Shown here: positions 37,517 through 46,071 of the stretch, piece after piece | Layout of the letters: each line of letters starts with the position of its first letter | Position numbering within the stretch: position 1 is the first letter of the stretch | Origin: JACCXG01 sp963785755 | GTDB lineage: Bacteria; Acidobacteriota; Vicinamibacteria; Vicinamibacterales; 2-12-FULL-66-21 | NCBI GenBank assembly: GCA_963785755.1 | Contig: CAWAXG010000013.1 | Location: forward strand, 868,001-932,000 | Length of the DNA stretch: 64,000 nt | Direction: 5' to 3' | The notes under the pieces: generated by a model | What the model was told of the DNA's origin: nothing | Databases searched by the model: none | What the model saw: only the letters and a program-made list of their open reading frames with translations | Made by a program: the position numbers and the translations under genes

Positions 37517-37819
37517 ATGACTGTCAAAATCCTGCGCAACGAAAAGGGGAATCCGCCTGGAAAGCTGGCGGATGCCGAGCTGCACTTCTCCGATGGTCCG
37601 CTTGCCGGGCTGAAGCTGATTGGCTTTTCCGTCTGGGAACGCAAGAGCGGCAACGGCCGGAACGTCACGTTTCCGGCGCGTCAGTATTCGGTCAATGGCG
37701 AGCGCCGCAGCTTCGCGCTGCTCCGGCCGATTGTGGATACGACATCGCAGGAACACATCCGTGACGTGATTCTTCAGGCCTACGCGGAGCAGGAAGCAGA
37801 GGCCGCGGTCGGTTCATGA
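37517..37819 (+). CDS. Uncharacterised 100-residue protein, SpoVG-like layout
   Basis: I do not recognise the family with confidence. The protein is small, soluble and beta-rich. It begins VKILRNEKGNPPGKLADAEL, continues LAGLKLIGFSVWERKSGNGR and NVTFPARQYSVNGERRSF, and ends in a helix, IRDVILQAYAEQEAEA. Strand order and the terminal helix recall SpoVG (a small nucleic-acid-binding regulator whose members have an F/PSR motif and end in a helix), but this is a resemblance of layout only. ATG 37517 has GGAG 6 nt upstream; reading upstream to 37334 gives low-complexity residues. It is convergent with the radical SAM gene. Confidence 0.75.
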   Translation: MTVKILRNEKGNPPGKLADAELHFSDGPLAGLKLIGFSVWERKSGNGRNVTFPARQYSVNGERRSFALLRPIVDTTSQEHIRDVILQAYAEQEAEAAVGS

Positions 37820-37885
37820 GGCTCGGCGCCCGGCGCCGCGCGTGGACAGGGACGGACTCGACCCGAAGCGGGACCGCGTCGGGAT

Positions 37886-39640
37886 TTACTGCAGCACCGG
37901 CAGCAGCTTGATGTTCTCTTTCTGGCGCTTCGGGGGCAGGGTCCACTCCTCGCGAAAGCCCTTCTGGAGCTCGGACTGGAAGAACGAGCTCTTCATGCCG
38001 CCGTCGATGATGTCCCAGGGCAGGACGGCGTCGGCGGAACGATCGCGGAAGATGTAGAAGCTGGCGTCGATGCCAGACTCCGCGACGGCCGCTCGCCAGT
38101 TGCCGCCGTTCCGCTCGGCGGCTTCGATCGCGGGCGCGACCCGACGATCGCCCAACGAGAGCAGGGCCTGGTAATACGAATGGCGCTCCGACTTGATGTT
38201 GAAGTAGACGTTGTCCACTCCGGACAGCAGCTCGCGCAGCCTTTTCGCCTTGCGGTCGGTGACCGCGGGGTCTTCCATCGGCAGCCACTGGTACGCGGTG
38301 CCAGGCTTGGGAATCAGCGGATTCACGCTGCCGACGATGCGGCCGACGCGACCGCGCTGTTTGGCGTGGCGCATCATCGTGTCGCGCATCTGAAGCGTGA
38401 GATCGCGGATGCCCAGCAGGTCGTCGTCTGTTTCGGTCGGCAGGCCGATCATGTAGTAGAGCTTCAGATTCTCCATGCCGTTCGCGAAGATCAGCTCGGT
38501 CGCATCCAGAATCTCCTGGTTCGTCACCGTCTTGTTGATGACGCGTCTGAGGCGATCGGTCCCGACCTCGGGCGCGATGGTGATCGAGCGTTCGCCGCTC
38601 TCGCGAAGCATCTGGACGATCGGCGCGGTGAGATCGTCGAGCCGCAGCGACGCCGGGCTGATCGAATAGCCCATGTCGAGCAGACTGCGAAGAATGCGAT
38701 CGATCTCCGGATGGTCGCACAACGCAATCGACACGAGGCCGGCGCGGCGCGAGTGCTTGCGCGCCGCCGCCGCGAGCTCGAGGATCCGGTCGGTCGGAAA
38801 GGCGCGCACCGGCAGGTAGTTGTAGCCGGCCCAGCAGAACCGGCACAGGTTCGCGCAGCCGCGCACGACCTCGATCAGGAATCGGGAGCCGAATTCGGTA
38901 TCAGGGGTGAAGACCGACGTTGCCGGAGGATCGAGCCGCTCCGTCGTTTTCACCGCGGCCTTGCGCACCGTCGGCGGCGCCCCGGTTCCCGGCTTCGGCT
39001 CGATCGCGGCGATCGTCCCGTCAAGTGTGTACGAGATGTCGTAGAACGAGGGGATGTAGAAGCCGCGGTGCGTCGCCAATCGGCCGAGGAGGTCGTCTCT
39101 GGACTCCGCCTCCCGCGTCGCACCGATCAGATCCGGAATCAGCATCTCACCTTCGCCGGCCGCGATCACATCCGCGAAGAGCGCGAGGGGCTCCGGATTG
39201 ACGAACGTCACGGCCCCGCCGATGACGACCAGCGGCCCGCGAGCGTCCCGGTCTGCCGCCCGGACGGCCATTCCAGCCAGCCGGAGCATCGTCAGGACGT
39301 TGGTGTAGTCCCACTCGAAAGACACCGAGAAGGCGAGCACGTCGAAGTCGCGAACCGGGGTCTGCGATTCGAGGGTCAGAAGCGGAGCTCCGGATGCCAG
39401 CTGCGCCTGCAGCTCCTGCTTGGGCGGCAGGAACACCCGTTCGCAAACCACGTCGTCGATGTCGTTGAACAGGCGATAGGTGGTCTGGAAGCCGAGGCTC
39501 GACATGCCGACGAAGTAGGTGTTCGGAAACGCGAGGGCCACGCGCAGTCGTCCGCCGTGCGGTTTCTGGACGAAACCGACTTCGCGTGCGAGGGTCTCGC
39601 GCGCGCGGTCGCGCTGCTTCTGCCACTTCTTCATTGACAT
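37886..39640 (-). CDS. B12-binding-domain radical SAM protein, TIGR03960 family
   Basis: Uncharacterised radical SAM enzyme of 584 residues. The N-terminal half resembles a cobalamin-binding fold (RVALAFPNTYFVGMSSLGFQ, VVIGGAVTFVNPEPLALFAD). The cluster motif is RGCANLCRFC (C-x3-C-x2-C, about 268-275), and a TIM-barrel half follows with YYMIGLPTETDDD. In many bacteria TIGR03960 precedes a DUF2344 partner and an RNase E/G gene; neither is adjacent here. The gene lies after ftsZ on the same strand, separated by 235 nt that hold two hairpins, so it probably has its own promoter. Confidence 0.87.
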   Translation of the reverse strand: MSMKKWQKQRDRARETLAREVGFVQKPHGGRLRVALAFPNTYFVGMSSLGFQTTYRLFNDIDDVVCERVFLPPKQELQAQLASGAPLLTLESQTPVRDFDVLAFSVSFEWDYTNVLTMLRLAGMAVRAADRDARGPLVVIGGAVTFVNPEPLALFADVIAAGEGEMLIPDLIGATREAESRDDLLGRLATHRGFYIPSFYDISYTLDGTIAAIEPKPGTGAPPTVRKAAVKTTERLDPPATSVFTPDTEFGSRFLIEVVRGCANLCRFCWAGYNYLPVRAFPTDRILELAAAARKHSRRAGLVSIALCDHPEIDRILRSLLDMGYSISPASLRLDDLTAPIVQMLRESGERSITIAPEVGTDRLRRVINKTVTNQEILDATELIFANGMENLKLYYMIGLPTETDDDLLGIRDLTLQMRDTMMRHAKQRGRVGRIVGSVNPLIPKPGTAYQWLPMEDPAVTDRKAKRLRELLSGVDNVYFNIKSERHSYYQALLSLGDRRVAPAIEAAERNGGNWRAAVAESGIDASFYIFRDRSADAVLPWDIIDGGMKSSFFQSELQKGFREEWTLPPKRQKENIKLLPVLQ

Positions 39641-39793
39641 GCCGACGGAAAGGCGGGAAGTGCGTTACCTTCGGCTCAGAAGGCGTCGATCACGCAAGCC
39701 CGGAGTCTATCTAATCTACCACGCGGATGGGGAAGGTCCGGGGCAGCTCGACACTGCGACCACAGGACCGGCGCGTGCCGCGGCAGGCGGCAA

Positions 39794-39813
39794 CGGGCCC
39801 GAGAGCGGGCCCG
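39794..39813 (-). terminator. Second hairpin downstream of ftsZ
   Basis: CGGGCCCG (39794-39801) and CGGGCCCG (39806-39813) are each self-complementary and pair as an 8-bp stem with a 4-nt AGAG loop. It lies about 62 nt after the ftsZ stop and is preceded on the minus strand by a short GTTTCGGGTTTC stretch. Together with 39835-39864 it probably ends the dcw transcript. Confidence 0.5.
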
Positions 39814-39834
39814 AAACCCGAAACGGAATGTGTC

Positions 39835-39864
39835 GGCCGCGGAGTCGCCCGAGTGACCGCGGCC
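39835..39864 (-). terminator. First hairpin downstream of ftsZ
   Basis: GGCCGCGG (39835-39842) and CCGCGGCC (39857-39864) form a perfect 8-bp stem with a 14-nt loop, 11 nt after the ftsZ stop. No T-tract follows, so the role as terminator is inferred from position and stability. Confidence 0.5.
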
Positions 39865-39875
39865 TGATCCGCGAC

Positions 39876-41135
39876 TCAGTTCTCGTTCTGTCGGCGCAGG
39901 AACGCGGGGACGTCGAGCGGTGAGACCGGCTCGAACTCCGCGCCCGGCCCCATGTCGTCCGCCGTGGCCTGTGGCAACGGCGGCAGCTCCAGAACCGCAC
40001 GTCGCGAGAAGCTCATGCGGGCGCCGGCGCTCGCCACGACCCGCTCGCCCGTATCCTGCTTCCAGGCGGCATAGGACTGCAGATCGACAGGGGTCTGGGC
40101 CGCGGACGCCGCCAGGGCCTGCGAGGCGGATGGCCGATCGAACCCGGTCGCGATCACCGTGATCTTGACCTTCCCCTCCATCTTGGGATCCACGACGGCG
40201 CCGAAGATGATGTTCGCTTCGTCGTGCGCGGCCTCCTGGATGATCGCCGAGGCTTCGCTGACTTCAATCAGCGAGAGATCCGGACCGCCAGTGACGTTGA
40301 TGATCACGCCGCGAGCGCCCTTGACCGACGCATCCTCGAGGAGCGGGCTGGAGATCGCCGCGTTGGCCGCCTTCATCGCCCGATTCTCCCCGTCCGACAT
40401 GCCGGTTCCCATGATGGCGAGCCCCATGCCGGCCATGATCGTCTTCACATCGGCGAAGTCCAGATTGATCAACCCCGGCACGAGAATCAGATCCGAGATG
40501 CCCTGTATCGCCTGTCTGAGGACATCATCGGCGCTCGTGAACGCCTCGTTGAGCGACGTCGAGCGGCCGATGGTGGCGAGCAGCCGCTCGTTGGGAATCG
40601 TGATGACGGTGTCGACGCATTCGCGAAGCTCGTCGAGGCCGCGCTCGGCCTGGAGCTGGCGCTTCCTGCCCTCGAACTTGAACGGCTTGGTGACCACCGC
40701 GATCGTGAGCGCGCCGAGCTCGCTGGCCAGACTGGCGATGACCGGCGCGGCGCCGGTGCCGGTGCCGCCGCCGAGGCCGGTCGTCACGAACACCATGTCG
40801 GCGCCGTCGAGCGCTTCGATCAGCTTTTCGGTGTCCTCGAGCGCCGCCTGCCGGCCGACATTCGGATCGGCTCCGGCGCCGAGCCCCTTGGTGAGTTTCG
40901 ATCCGATCTGCAGCTTGATCGGCGCGGGGTTCAGCCGCAGCGCCTGCATGTCGGTGTTGGCGACGATGAACTCGACGCCGTCGAGTCCGGCAGTGACCAT
41001 GCGGTGCACCGCATTGCTGCCGCCGCCGCCGACGCCGACCACTTTGATGCGGGCACCCGTTCGCGCCTCCTCATCGAGCTTGAGTCGGAGCGTCGAGGTG
41101 TCGGTGGTGGATGCCGTTCTTTTCACGTCAGGCAT
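39876..41135 (-). CDS. ftsZ: Cell division protein FtsZ
   Basis: Tubulin-like GTPase that forms the division ring at midcell. The GTP signature GGGTGTG is at 122-128, the T7 synergy loop NLDFAD at 224-229, and GVGGGGSNAVHRM near 34-46 opens the Rossmann half. A variable linker leads to the C-terminal peptide LDVPAFLRRQ, the docking site for FtsA. ATG 41135 is chosen because GGGAGG lies 5 nt upstream; an in-frame start at 41258 would add 41 residues of no family character. The length is 419. It is the last gene of the dcw cluster. Confidence 0.97.
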   Translation of the reverse strand: MPDVKRTASTTDTSTLRLKLDEEARTGARIKVVGVGGGGSNAVHRMVTAGLDGVEFIVANTDMQALRLNPAPIKLQIGSKLTKGLGAGADPNVGRQAALEDTEKLIEALDGADMVFVTTGLGGGTGTGAAPVIASLASELGALTIAVVTKPFKFEGRKRQLQAERGLDELRECVDTVITIPNERLLATIGRSTSLNEAFTSADDVLRQAIQGISDLILVPGLINLDFADVKTIMAGMGLAIMGTGMSDGENRAMKAANAAISSPLLEDASVKGARGVIINVTGGPDLSLIEVSEASAIIQEAAHDEANIIFGAVVDPKMEGKVKITVIATGFDRPSASQALAASAAQTPVDLQSYAAWKQDTGERVVASAGARMSFSRRAVLELPPLPQATADDMGPGAEFEPVSPLDVPAFLRRQNEN

Positions 41136-41168
41136 GGAGCCTCCCTGGGCACATTCGCAGTTCGGTTG

Positions 41169-41188
41169 GCCTTCGGCGGGCCGAAGGC
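41169..41188 (-). other. Hairpin between ftsA and ftsZ
   Basis: GCCTTCGG (41169-41176) and CCGAAGGC (41181-41188) give a perfect 8-bp stem with a 4-nt loop in the 177-nt ftsA-ftsZ gap, 33 nt before the ftsZ ATG. It may be an attenuator, an RNA processing site or a stabilising 5' hairpin that raises ftsZ expression. Confidence 0.45.
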
Positions 41189-41312
41189 TTTCGGTTCCTG
41201 ACCGGACGCCAGGCAACCAGTTGAGAAACTTGTGCATCCGTTCGATCCGGCTTCCCACAATCCCTCAGCCGGCACGTCGCACGCCGCACGATCCAGATGT
41301 CATGTCACGCCG

Positions 41313-42548
41313 TCACAGAAACTCTTTGAAGAGTCCACGCAGCCGGCCCGCCACTCTGCCGAACGCTCCCGCGCCGACCGCGCGCGCGGGTTCGCCGGAC
41401 TGGTTGCGATGCGCGTACATGACCACGCCCACCGCGGTCGCGAACGCGGGGCTCGCTACGTGATCGGAGAGACCGCCGACGCCGCTCGGACAGCCGCGCC
41501 GAATCGGGAGGTCGAAGATCTGCTCGCCGATTTCCGCCATTCCCTCGAGCATCGCGCCGCCGCCGGTGAGGACGATCCCCGAGTTCAACGACTTCTCGAA
41601 TCCGGCGCGGCGAATCTCGTCCCACAGCAGATGGAAGATCTCCTCCGCCCGTGGCTGCAGGATCTCCGACAGGATGCGCCGCGCCATCACCCGCGGCTTG
41701 CGGCCGCCGACGCTCGCGACTTCCATCGTCTCGTCTTCGTCCACCATCGCCGACAAGGCGCAGCCGCAGCGGCGCTTGATCTTTTCGGCGTCGGGAATCG
41801 GGGTTCGAAGTCCGACCGCGATGTCGTTGGTGAAATGGTCGCCGCCGACGGCGACGACCCCGGTGTGCCAGAGGCTGCCGCGCTCGAAGATCGCGAAGTC
41901 CGTCGTGCCGCCGCCGATGTCGACCAGCGCGACACCGAGCTCCTTCTCGTCGTGCGTGAGCACCGCCTCGCTGGCCGCCAGCTGCTCGAGCACCGTATCG
42001 AGCACGGCCACCCCGGCCCGATTGACGCAGGCGACGACGTTCTGCGTCGATGAGGCGCTGCCGGTGACAACGTGGACGTTCACCTCGAGGCGCGAGCCGG
42101 TCATGCCGACCGGCGCGCCGATGCCGTCCTGTTCGTCGACCACGAAGTCCTGCGGGAGCACATGGAGGATCTCGCGGCCGCTGGGCAACGCCACGGCTTT
42201 GGCGGCGTCGAGCGCGCGCCGCACGTCCTCACGGGTGATCTCGCGGTTCTTTCCGGCGACGGCGACGACGCCGCGGCTGTTGAACGCCTTGACGTGCGCG
42301 CCGGACAACCCGAGATGAACCGAGTCGATCTCCACCCCGGCGGTCAGTTCCGCTTCGTCGATCGCCTTCTTGATCGCTTCGACCGCCGCCTCGAGGTTGA
42401 CCACGACGCCGCGGCGGATGCCCTTCGAGTCCGCCAGCCCCAGGCCGATGACGTCGAGATCGCCCTCATCGTCGGCTTCGCCGACGATCGCCGTGATCTT
42501 CGAGGTCCCGACGTCCAACCCAACCAGGTAGCGCTCTTTACGTCCCAC
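41313..42548 (-). CDS. ftsA: Cell division protein FtsA
   Basis: Actin-like ATPase that tethers FtsZ to the membrane. It starts YLVGLDVGTSKITAIVGE (phosphate-1 loop) and contains the SHS2-type 1C subdomain unique to FtsA (about 85-165, LGLSGAHVKAFNSRGVV). It also has VDIGGGTTDFAIFERG (phosphate 2) and VLTGGGAMLEGM (adenosine motif). The C-terminal amphipathic helix, RVAGRLRGLFKEFL, is the membrane anchor. The length, 411, is normal. ftsQ lies 85 nt upstream, ftsZ 177 nt downstream. Confidence 0.97.
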   Translation of the reverse strand: MGRKERYLVGLDVGTSKITAIVGEADDEGDLDVIGLGLADSKGIRRGVVVNLEAAVEAIKKAIDEAELTAGVEIDSVHLGLSGAHVKAFNSRGVVAVAGKNREITREDVRRALDAAKAVALPSGREILHVLPQDFVVDEQDGIGAPVGMTGSRLEVNVHVVTGSASSTQNVVACVNRAGVAVLDTVLEQLAASEAVLTHDEKELGVALVDIGGGTTDFAIFERGSLWHTGVVAVGGDHFTNDIAVGLRTPIPDAEKIKRRCGCALSAMVDEDETMEVASVGGRKPRVMARRILSEILQPRAEEIFHLLWDEIRRAGFEKSLNSGIVLTGGGAMLEGMAEIGEQIFDLPIRRGCPSGVGGLSDHVASPAFATAVGVVMYAHRNQSGEPARAVGAGAFGRVAGRLRGLFKEFL

Positions 42549-42633
42549 AGGTCCCCCTTGATCGCCCAGCCGGCTGCCGAGGCGCGACGCTGAGACAGAA
42601 CCTTTTCGCGTTCATCCCTGACTCGGTGGCTCG

Positions 42634-43506
42634 CTAGAACCTGGTCGCCGGTCCACGCGGCGGCTTCGCTGTTCCGCCCCTGAGCTCGGGGGCGGGCCGG
42701 ACGTACACACGCTGATCGAACCGAAGGTCCACATAATCGATCTCCGCGACGCGCTCGTGGAGCGCGCCCGACAGGTCCAGATAGGCCTGAACCCGCTCGA
42801 GAAACTTGTCGTTGCCGAGGCGTAGCATCGCCCCGTCTCCCTCGAGCAGCACGACTGCGTCGTCGGCGTTCGCCACGTCCACCTGCGAGAGACGACCGCC
42901 GATCTCACGGCTGCGTCCGAGCGAGGCGATGACCCGCGCGGCAAGACCGGCCCGCTTCGGGTCGATCGAGCCCTGCATGCTGGCCGGCGTATTGGGCGCG
43001 CTGACGAGCCCATCGATGATCGGGAGATCGAACTCCGCGTACTGCGGACCGAACTGGTCGATGATCGTCCCGCTCTCGTCGATCAGATACAGGTCCTGTC
43101 CCAGCCGGCACAGCCCGATCGGGCGGCGCTCGGAGATGAACACTTCGATCGTCGATGGCAGCACGCGCCGCAGGGCGACGTCGGCGACCCAGGGCGACTC
43201 GGTGAGCCGCCGCCGGAACGCCTCGAGGTCGACGCCGAGCATGCTGGTGCCGCGCAGGTCTTCGACCAGCGCCTGCACCTGACCGCTCGAGAGCCGGACG
43301 TTTCCGTGCACCGCGATCTTCCGCACCCTCAGCAGCGGCGTCGTGAACGCGAGCGACGCGGTCTGGTAGACGCCGAACACGAGCAGCACCATGCTCGCGA
43401 GGCGGCGCACGACCGTCCAGGAAATCCGCGGCCGGAACCGCGACTTGCGCGCCGGTTTCACCCGCGCCCGGCGGAAGTTCCGCTCGGTCGGCGCCTTAAC
43501 TGCCAT
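42634..43506 (-). CDS. ftsQ: Cell division protein FtsQ
   Basis: Bitopic divisome protein. A basic cytoplasmic N-terminus (RARVKPARKSRFRPR) is followed by one transmembrane helix (about 36-54) and a POTRA domain beginning VRKIAVHGNVRLSSGQVQAL (about 60-130). The FtsQ beta domain comes next, with FISERRPIGLCRLGQDLYLID. The length is 290. ATG 43506 overlaps the last 11 nt of murC; a start at 43572 would lie deep in murC. murB and ddl, which often separate murC from ftsQ, are missing here. Confidence 0.93.
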   Translation of the reverse strand: MAVKAPTERNFRRARVKPARKSRFRPRISWTVVRRLASMVLLVFGVYQTASLAFTTPLLRVRKIAVHGNVRLSSGQVQALVEDLRGTSMLGVDLEAFRRRLTESPWVADVALRRVLPSTIEVFISERRPIGLCRLGQDLYLIDESGTIIDQFGPQYAEFDLPIIDGLVSAPNTPASMQGSIDPKRAGLAARVIASLGRSREIGGRLSQVDVANADDAVVLLEGDGAMLRLGNDKFLERVQAYLDLSGALHERVAEIDYVDLRFDQRVYVRPAPELRGGTAKPPRGPATRF

Positions 43507-44923
43507 TGGCCCTTCCGGTCCGGCCCTGGTCGCCGGCGAGCGCCTCCAGAATGCGATCGCCGACGCCGCCAATCGAGCCCGCGCCCAGCGTGATTACGAG
43601 ATCGCCCGGCCGCGACAGCGCCGCGACCCGCCGCGGGAGGTCGGCAAGCGCGCGCACGACGTGCAGGGGCCTGGTGGTCGTTGCGCGAACCGCGTCCGCC
43701 AGGGCGTCGACCGTGATGCCTTCGATCGGTCGCTCCCCCGCCGCATAGATGTCGGTGAGAACGATCTCGTCAGCGGCGCCGAGCGCGCGGCCGAACTCGG
43801 TCATCAGATCGCGCGTCCGCGTGTAGCGATGCGGCTGGAATACGACGACAATGCGGCGGGTGCCGGCACGCGCCGCGGCAATGACCGCCGCGATTTCAGT
43901 CGGGTGATGGCCGTAGTCGTCGACGACGATCACGCCGCGCTCCTCGCCGCGAATCTGGAATCGCCGCTCCGCTCCGCCGAACTCGCCGAGCGCGTCGGCG
44001 ATCCGCCGGAACGGGACCTCCAGCTCGAGGCCGATGGCGACCGCGCCGAGCGCATTGAGGAGGTTGTGCCGGCCCGGCACCGACAGCCGGATGACGCCGA
44101 GCTCCACCGGCCGGCCGTCGACCATGTGGCTGACCCCGCAGCGCGATCCGAACGGCTCGAGGTGCATGTCGTGTCCCGCGACGTCGGGCATCCCCTCGGC
44201 GGATTGGCCGGCGAAGCCGTAGGTGATGACCCGGCGCATGATGCGCGGGAGCAGCGCGCGCACCGCCGCATCGTCGACGCAGAGAACGGCGGCGCCGTAG
44301 AACGGGACCTTGTTGACGAACTCGGCGAACGCGTCCTGGAGCGACTCCCAGGTGCCGTAGGTTTCCATGTGCTCGCGGTCGATGTTGGTGACCAGGGCGA
44401 TCGCCGGCAACAACGTCAGGAACGATCGATCGCTCTCGTCCGCCTCGACGACGATCGAGTCTCCCTGCCCGAGGCGCGCGTTGCTGCCGAAGGCGCTCAA
44501 CCGGCCGCCGATGACGGCTGTCGGATCGAGGCCGGCCTGCTCGAGCACCCACGCCACCATCGACGTGGTGGTCGTCTTTCCGTGCGCCCCCGCGATCGCG
44601 ATGCCGAAGCGGAGCCGCATCAGCTCGGCGAGCATCTCCGCGCGCGGGATGACCGGCACGCGGCGGCGGCGCGCCTCGAGGATCTCCGGGTTGTCCCGTC
44701 CGATCGCCGTCGACATCACGACCACGTCGGCGGCTCCCACGTACGAGGGATGGTGACCCACGCGCACCTCCACTCCCAATTGCGCGAGCCTGAGGGTGAC
44801 CTCAGATGCCTTCTCATCGGATCCGCTGACCTCATATCCAAGATTGGCGAGCAGCTCCGCGATGCCGCTCATGCCGCTGCCCCCGATGCCGACGAAGTGA
44901 ATGCGCCTCGTCCTGCCGAGCAT
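43496..44923 (-). CDS. murC: UDP-N-acetylmuramate-L-alanine ligase
   Basis: ATP-dependent ligase adding L-Ala to UDP-MurNAc in the cytoplasm. The N-terminal Rossmann motif HFVGIGGSGMSGIAE, the ATP loop GAHGKTTTTSMVAW, the central VVEADESDRSFL and the late DDYGHHPTEI are MurC signatures. The length is 475 from ATG 44923. A TTG at 44989 sharing bases with the murG stop would add 22 polar residues and would couple translation; the weak GAGAG before ATG 44923 leaves both open. It overlaps ftsQ by 11 nt. Confidence 0.95.
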   Translation of the reverse strand: MLGRTRRIHFVGIGGSGMSGIAELLANLGYEVSGSDEKASEVTLRLAQLGVEVRVGHHPSYVGAADVVVMSTAIGRDNPEILEARRRRVPVIPRAEMLAELMRLRFGIAIAGAHGKTTTTSMVAWVLEQAGLDPTAVIGGRLSAFGSNARLGQGDSIVVEADESDRSFLTLLPAIALVTNIDREHMETYGTWESLQDAFAEFVNKVPFYGAAVLCVDDAAVRALLPRIMRRVITYGFAGQSAEGMPDVAGHDMHLEPFGSRCGVSHMVDGRPVELGVIRLSVPGRHNLLNALGAVAIGLELEVPFRRIADALGEFGGAERRFQIRGEERGVIVVDDYGHHPTEIAAVIAAARAGTRRIVVVFQPHRYTRTRDLMTEFGRALGAADEIVLTDIYAAGERPIEGITVDALADAVRATTTRPLHVVRALADLPRRVAALSRPGDLVITLGAGSIGGVGDRILEALAGDQGRTGRANGS

Positions 44924-44985
44924 TTGCCGCTCTCGCCGACTGCCTCCCGTTTCGCCGCCGCCGTCACGATCGGGATCCGAATCCG

Positions 44986-46071
44986 TCAACGGCGCGCCAG
45001 CTCCAGCGCCCGCGCGACAATCACCCGCGCCGCGTCGGGCCGCGCGAAGCTCCGTGCCGCCCGTGCCATGGCGCCGCGCCGGTCGGGATCCGCGGCGAGC
45101 GCGAGGATCCGGTCCGCGAGCTGCGCGCCGGTCAGGTGCTTCTGCTCGAGCAGTTCCGCCGCCCCGGCCGCCGCCAGCACCTCGGCGTTCTTCCGCTGGT
45201 GATCGTCGGCGGCGGTTGGCAGCGGCACGAGCAGCGCCGCCTTCCCCGCCGCGGTGAACTCCGCGATCGTTGTCGCCCCGGCGCGGCAGACCAGCAGGTC
45301 GGCCGATTTCATTTCCCTGTCCATCTCGTAGAGAAACGGTTCAACCCGCGCGCCGAGACCCGCGTGCCGATACCCGTCTCGAACGAGGGCCAGATCGCGC
45401 TCTCCCGTCTGATGCGTGATTGCCAGCCCGCCGCGGTGAGCTGCCAGCCGCGGCGCCGCCTCCACCATGGCCACGTTGATGGCGTGCGCGCCCTGGGAGC
45501 CGCCAAAGATCAAAACCCCCGGCGGCGCGCCCGCGCGGGCGTCCGCCCCGTCTGCCTCGAGAAACTCCGCGCGAACGGGATTGCCTGAGACAAAGCCCCT
45601 CCTGCCAAAGAAGGTCAACGTTGGTTCGAAGGTCACGGCCGCGGCGCTCACGACGCGGGCCAGCAGACGGTTCGTCATCCCTGGCACGGCGTTCTGCTCG
45701 AGCAGCATCGTCGGAATCCGACGCGCGGCCGCCGCGAGGACGACCGGGCCCGAGCTGTAGCCGCCCACGCCAATCACCAGGTGCGGCTGGCGTCGGGTCA
45801 GGATCTGCCACGCGTCCACTCCGCCGAGCGGCAGCAGCGCCAGGCCACGCAGCAACGCTGACGGCGAGGCGCCCTTGAGACCCGCGCTCCGAATCAGATC
45901 CAGCGGAAATCCCTCCCGCGGCACCACCCGCGCTTCGATGCCGCGCGCAGTGCCAGCGAACGTCACCACCGCGTCCGGCACCTGCCGGATCAGCTCCCGG
46001 GCGACCGCAATGCCGGGATACAGGTGACCACCCGTGCCCCCACCCGCGATCAGGACGGACAGTGGTGTCAT
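44986..46071 (-). CDS. murG: MurG, undecaprenyl-PP-MurNAc-pentapeptide GlcNAc transferase
   Basis: Membrane-associated GT28 enzyme that makes lipid II from lipid I. The N-terminal glycine loop IAGGGTGGHLYPGIAVA, the GVGGYSSGPVVLAA loop, and the C-terminal UDP-GlcNAc site (FGGSQGAHAINVA, RAGATTIAEFTAAGKAALLVPLP) are complete. The length is 361. The ATG (46071) overlaps the ftsW stop by 4 nt (ATGA), so translation is coupled to ftsW. The same frame stays open far upstream across ftsW, but those codons are a shadow of ftsW. Confidence 0.96.
   Translation of the reverse strand: MTPLSVLIAGGGTGGHLYPGIAVARELIRQVPDAVVTFAGTARGIEARVVPREGFPLDLIRSAGLKGASPSALLRGLALLPLGGVDAWQILTRRQPHLVIGVGGYSSGPVVLAAAARRIPTMLLEQNAVPGMTNRLLARVVSAAAVTFEPTLTFFGRRGFVSGNPVRAEFLEADGADARAGAPPGVLIFGGSQGAHAINVAMVEAAPRLAAHRGGLAITHQTGERDLALVRDGYRHAGLGARVEPFLYEMDREMKSADLLVCRAGATTIAEFTAAGKAALLVPLPTAADDHQRKNAEVLAAAGAAELLEQKHLTGAQLADRILALAADPDRRGAMARAARSFARPDAARVIVARALELARR

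Noticed and set aside
44924..44989. TTG 44989 as the murC start
   Set aside because: It would couple neatly to the murG stop but adds 22 polar residues absent from the family; ATG 44923 was preferred, though not proven.
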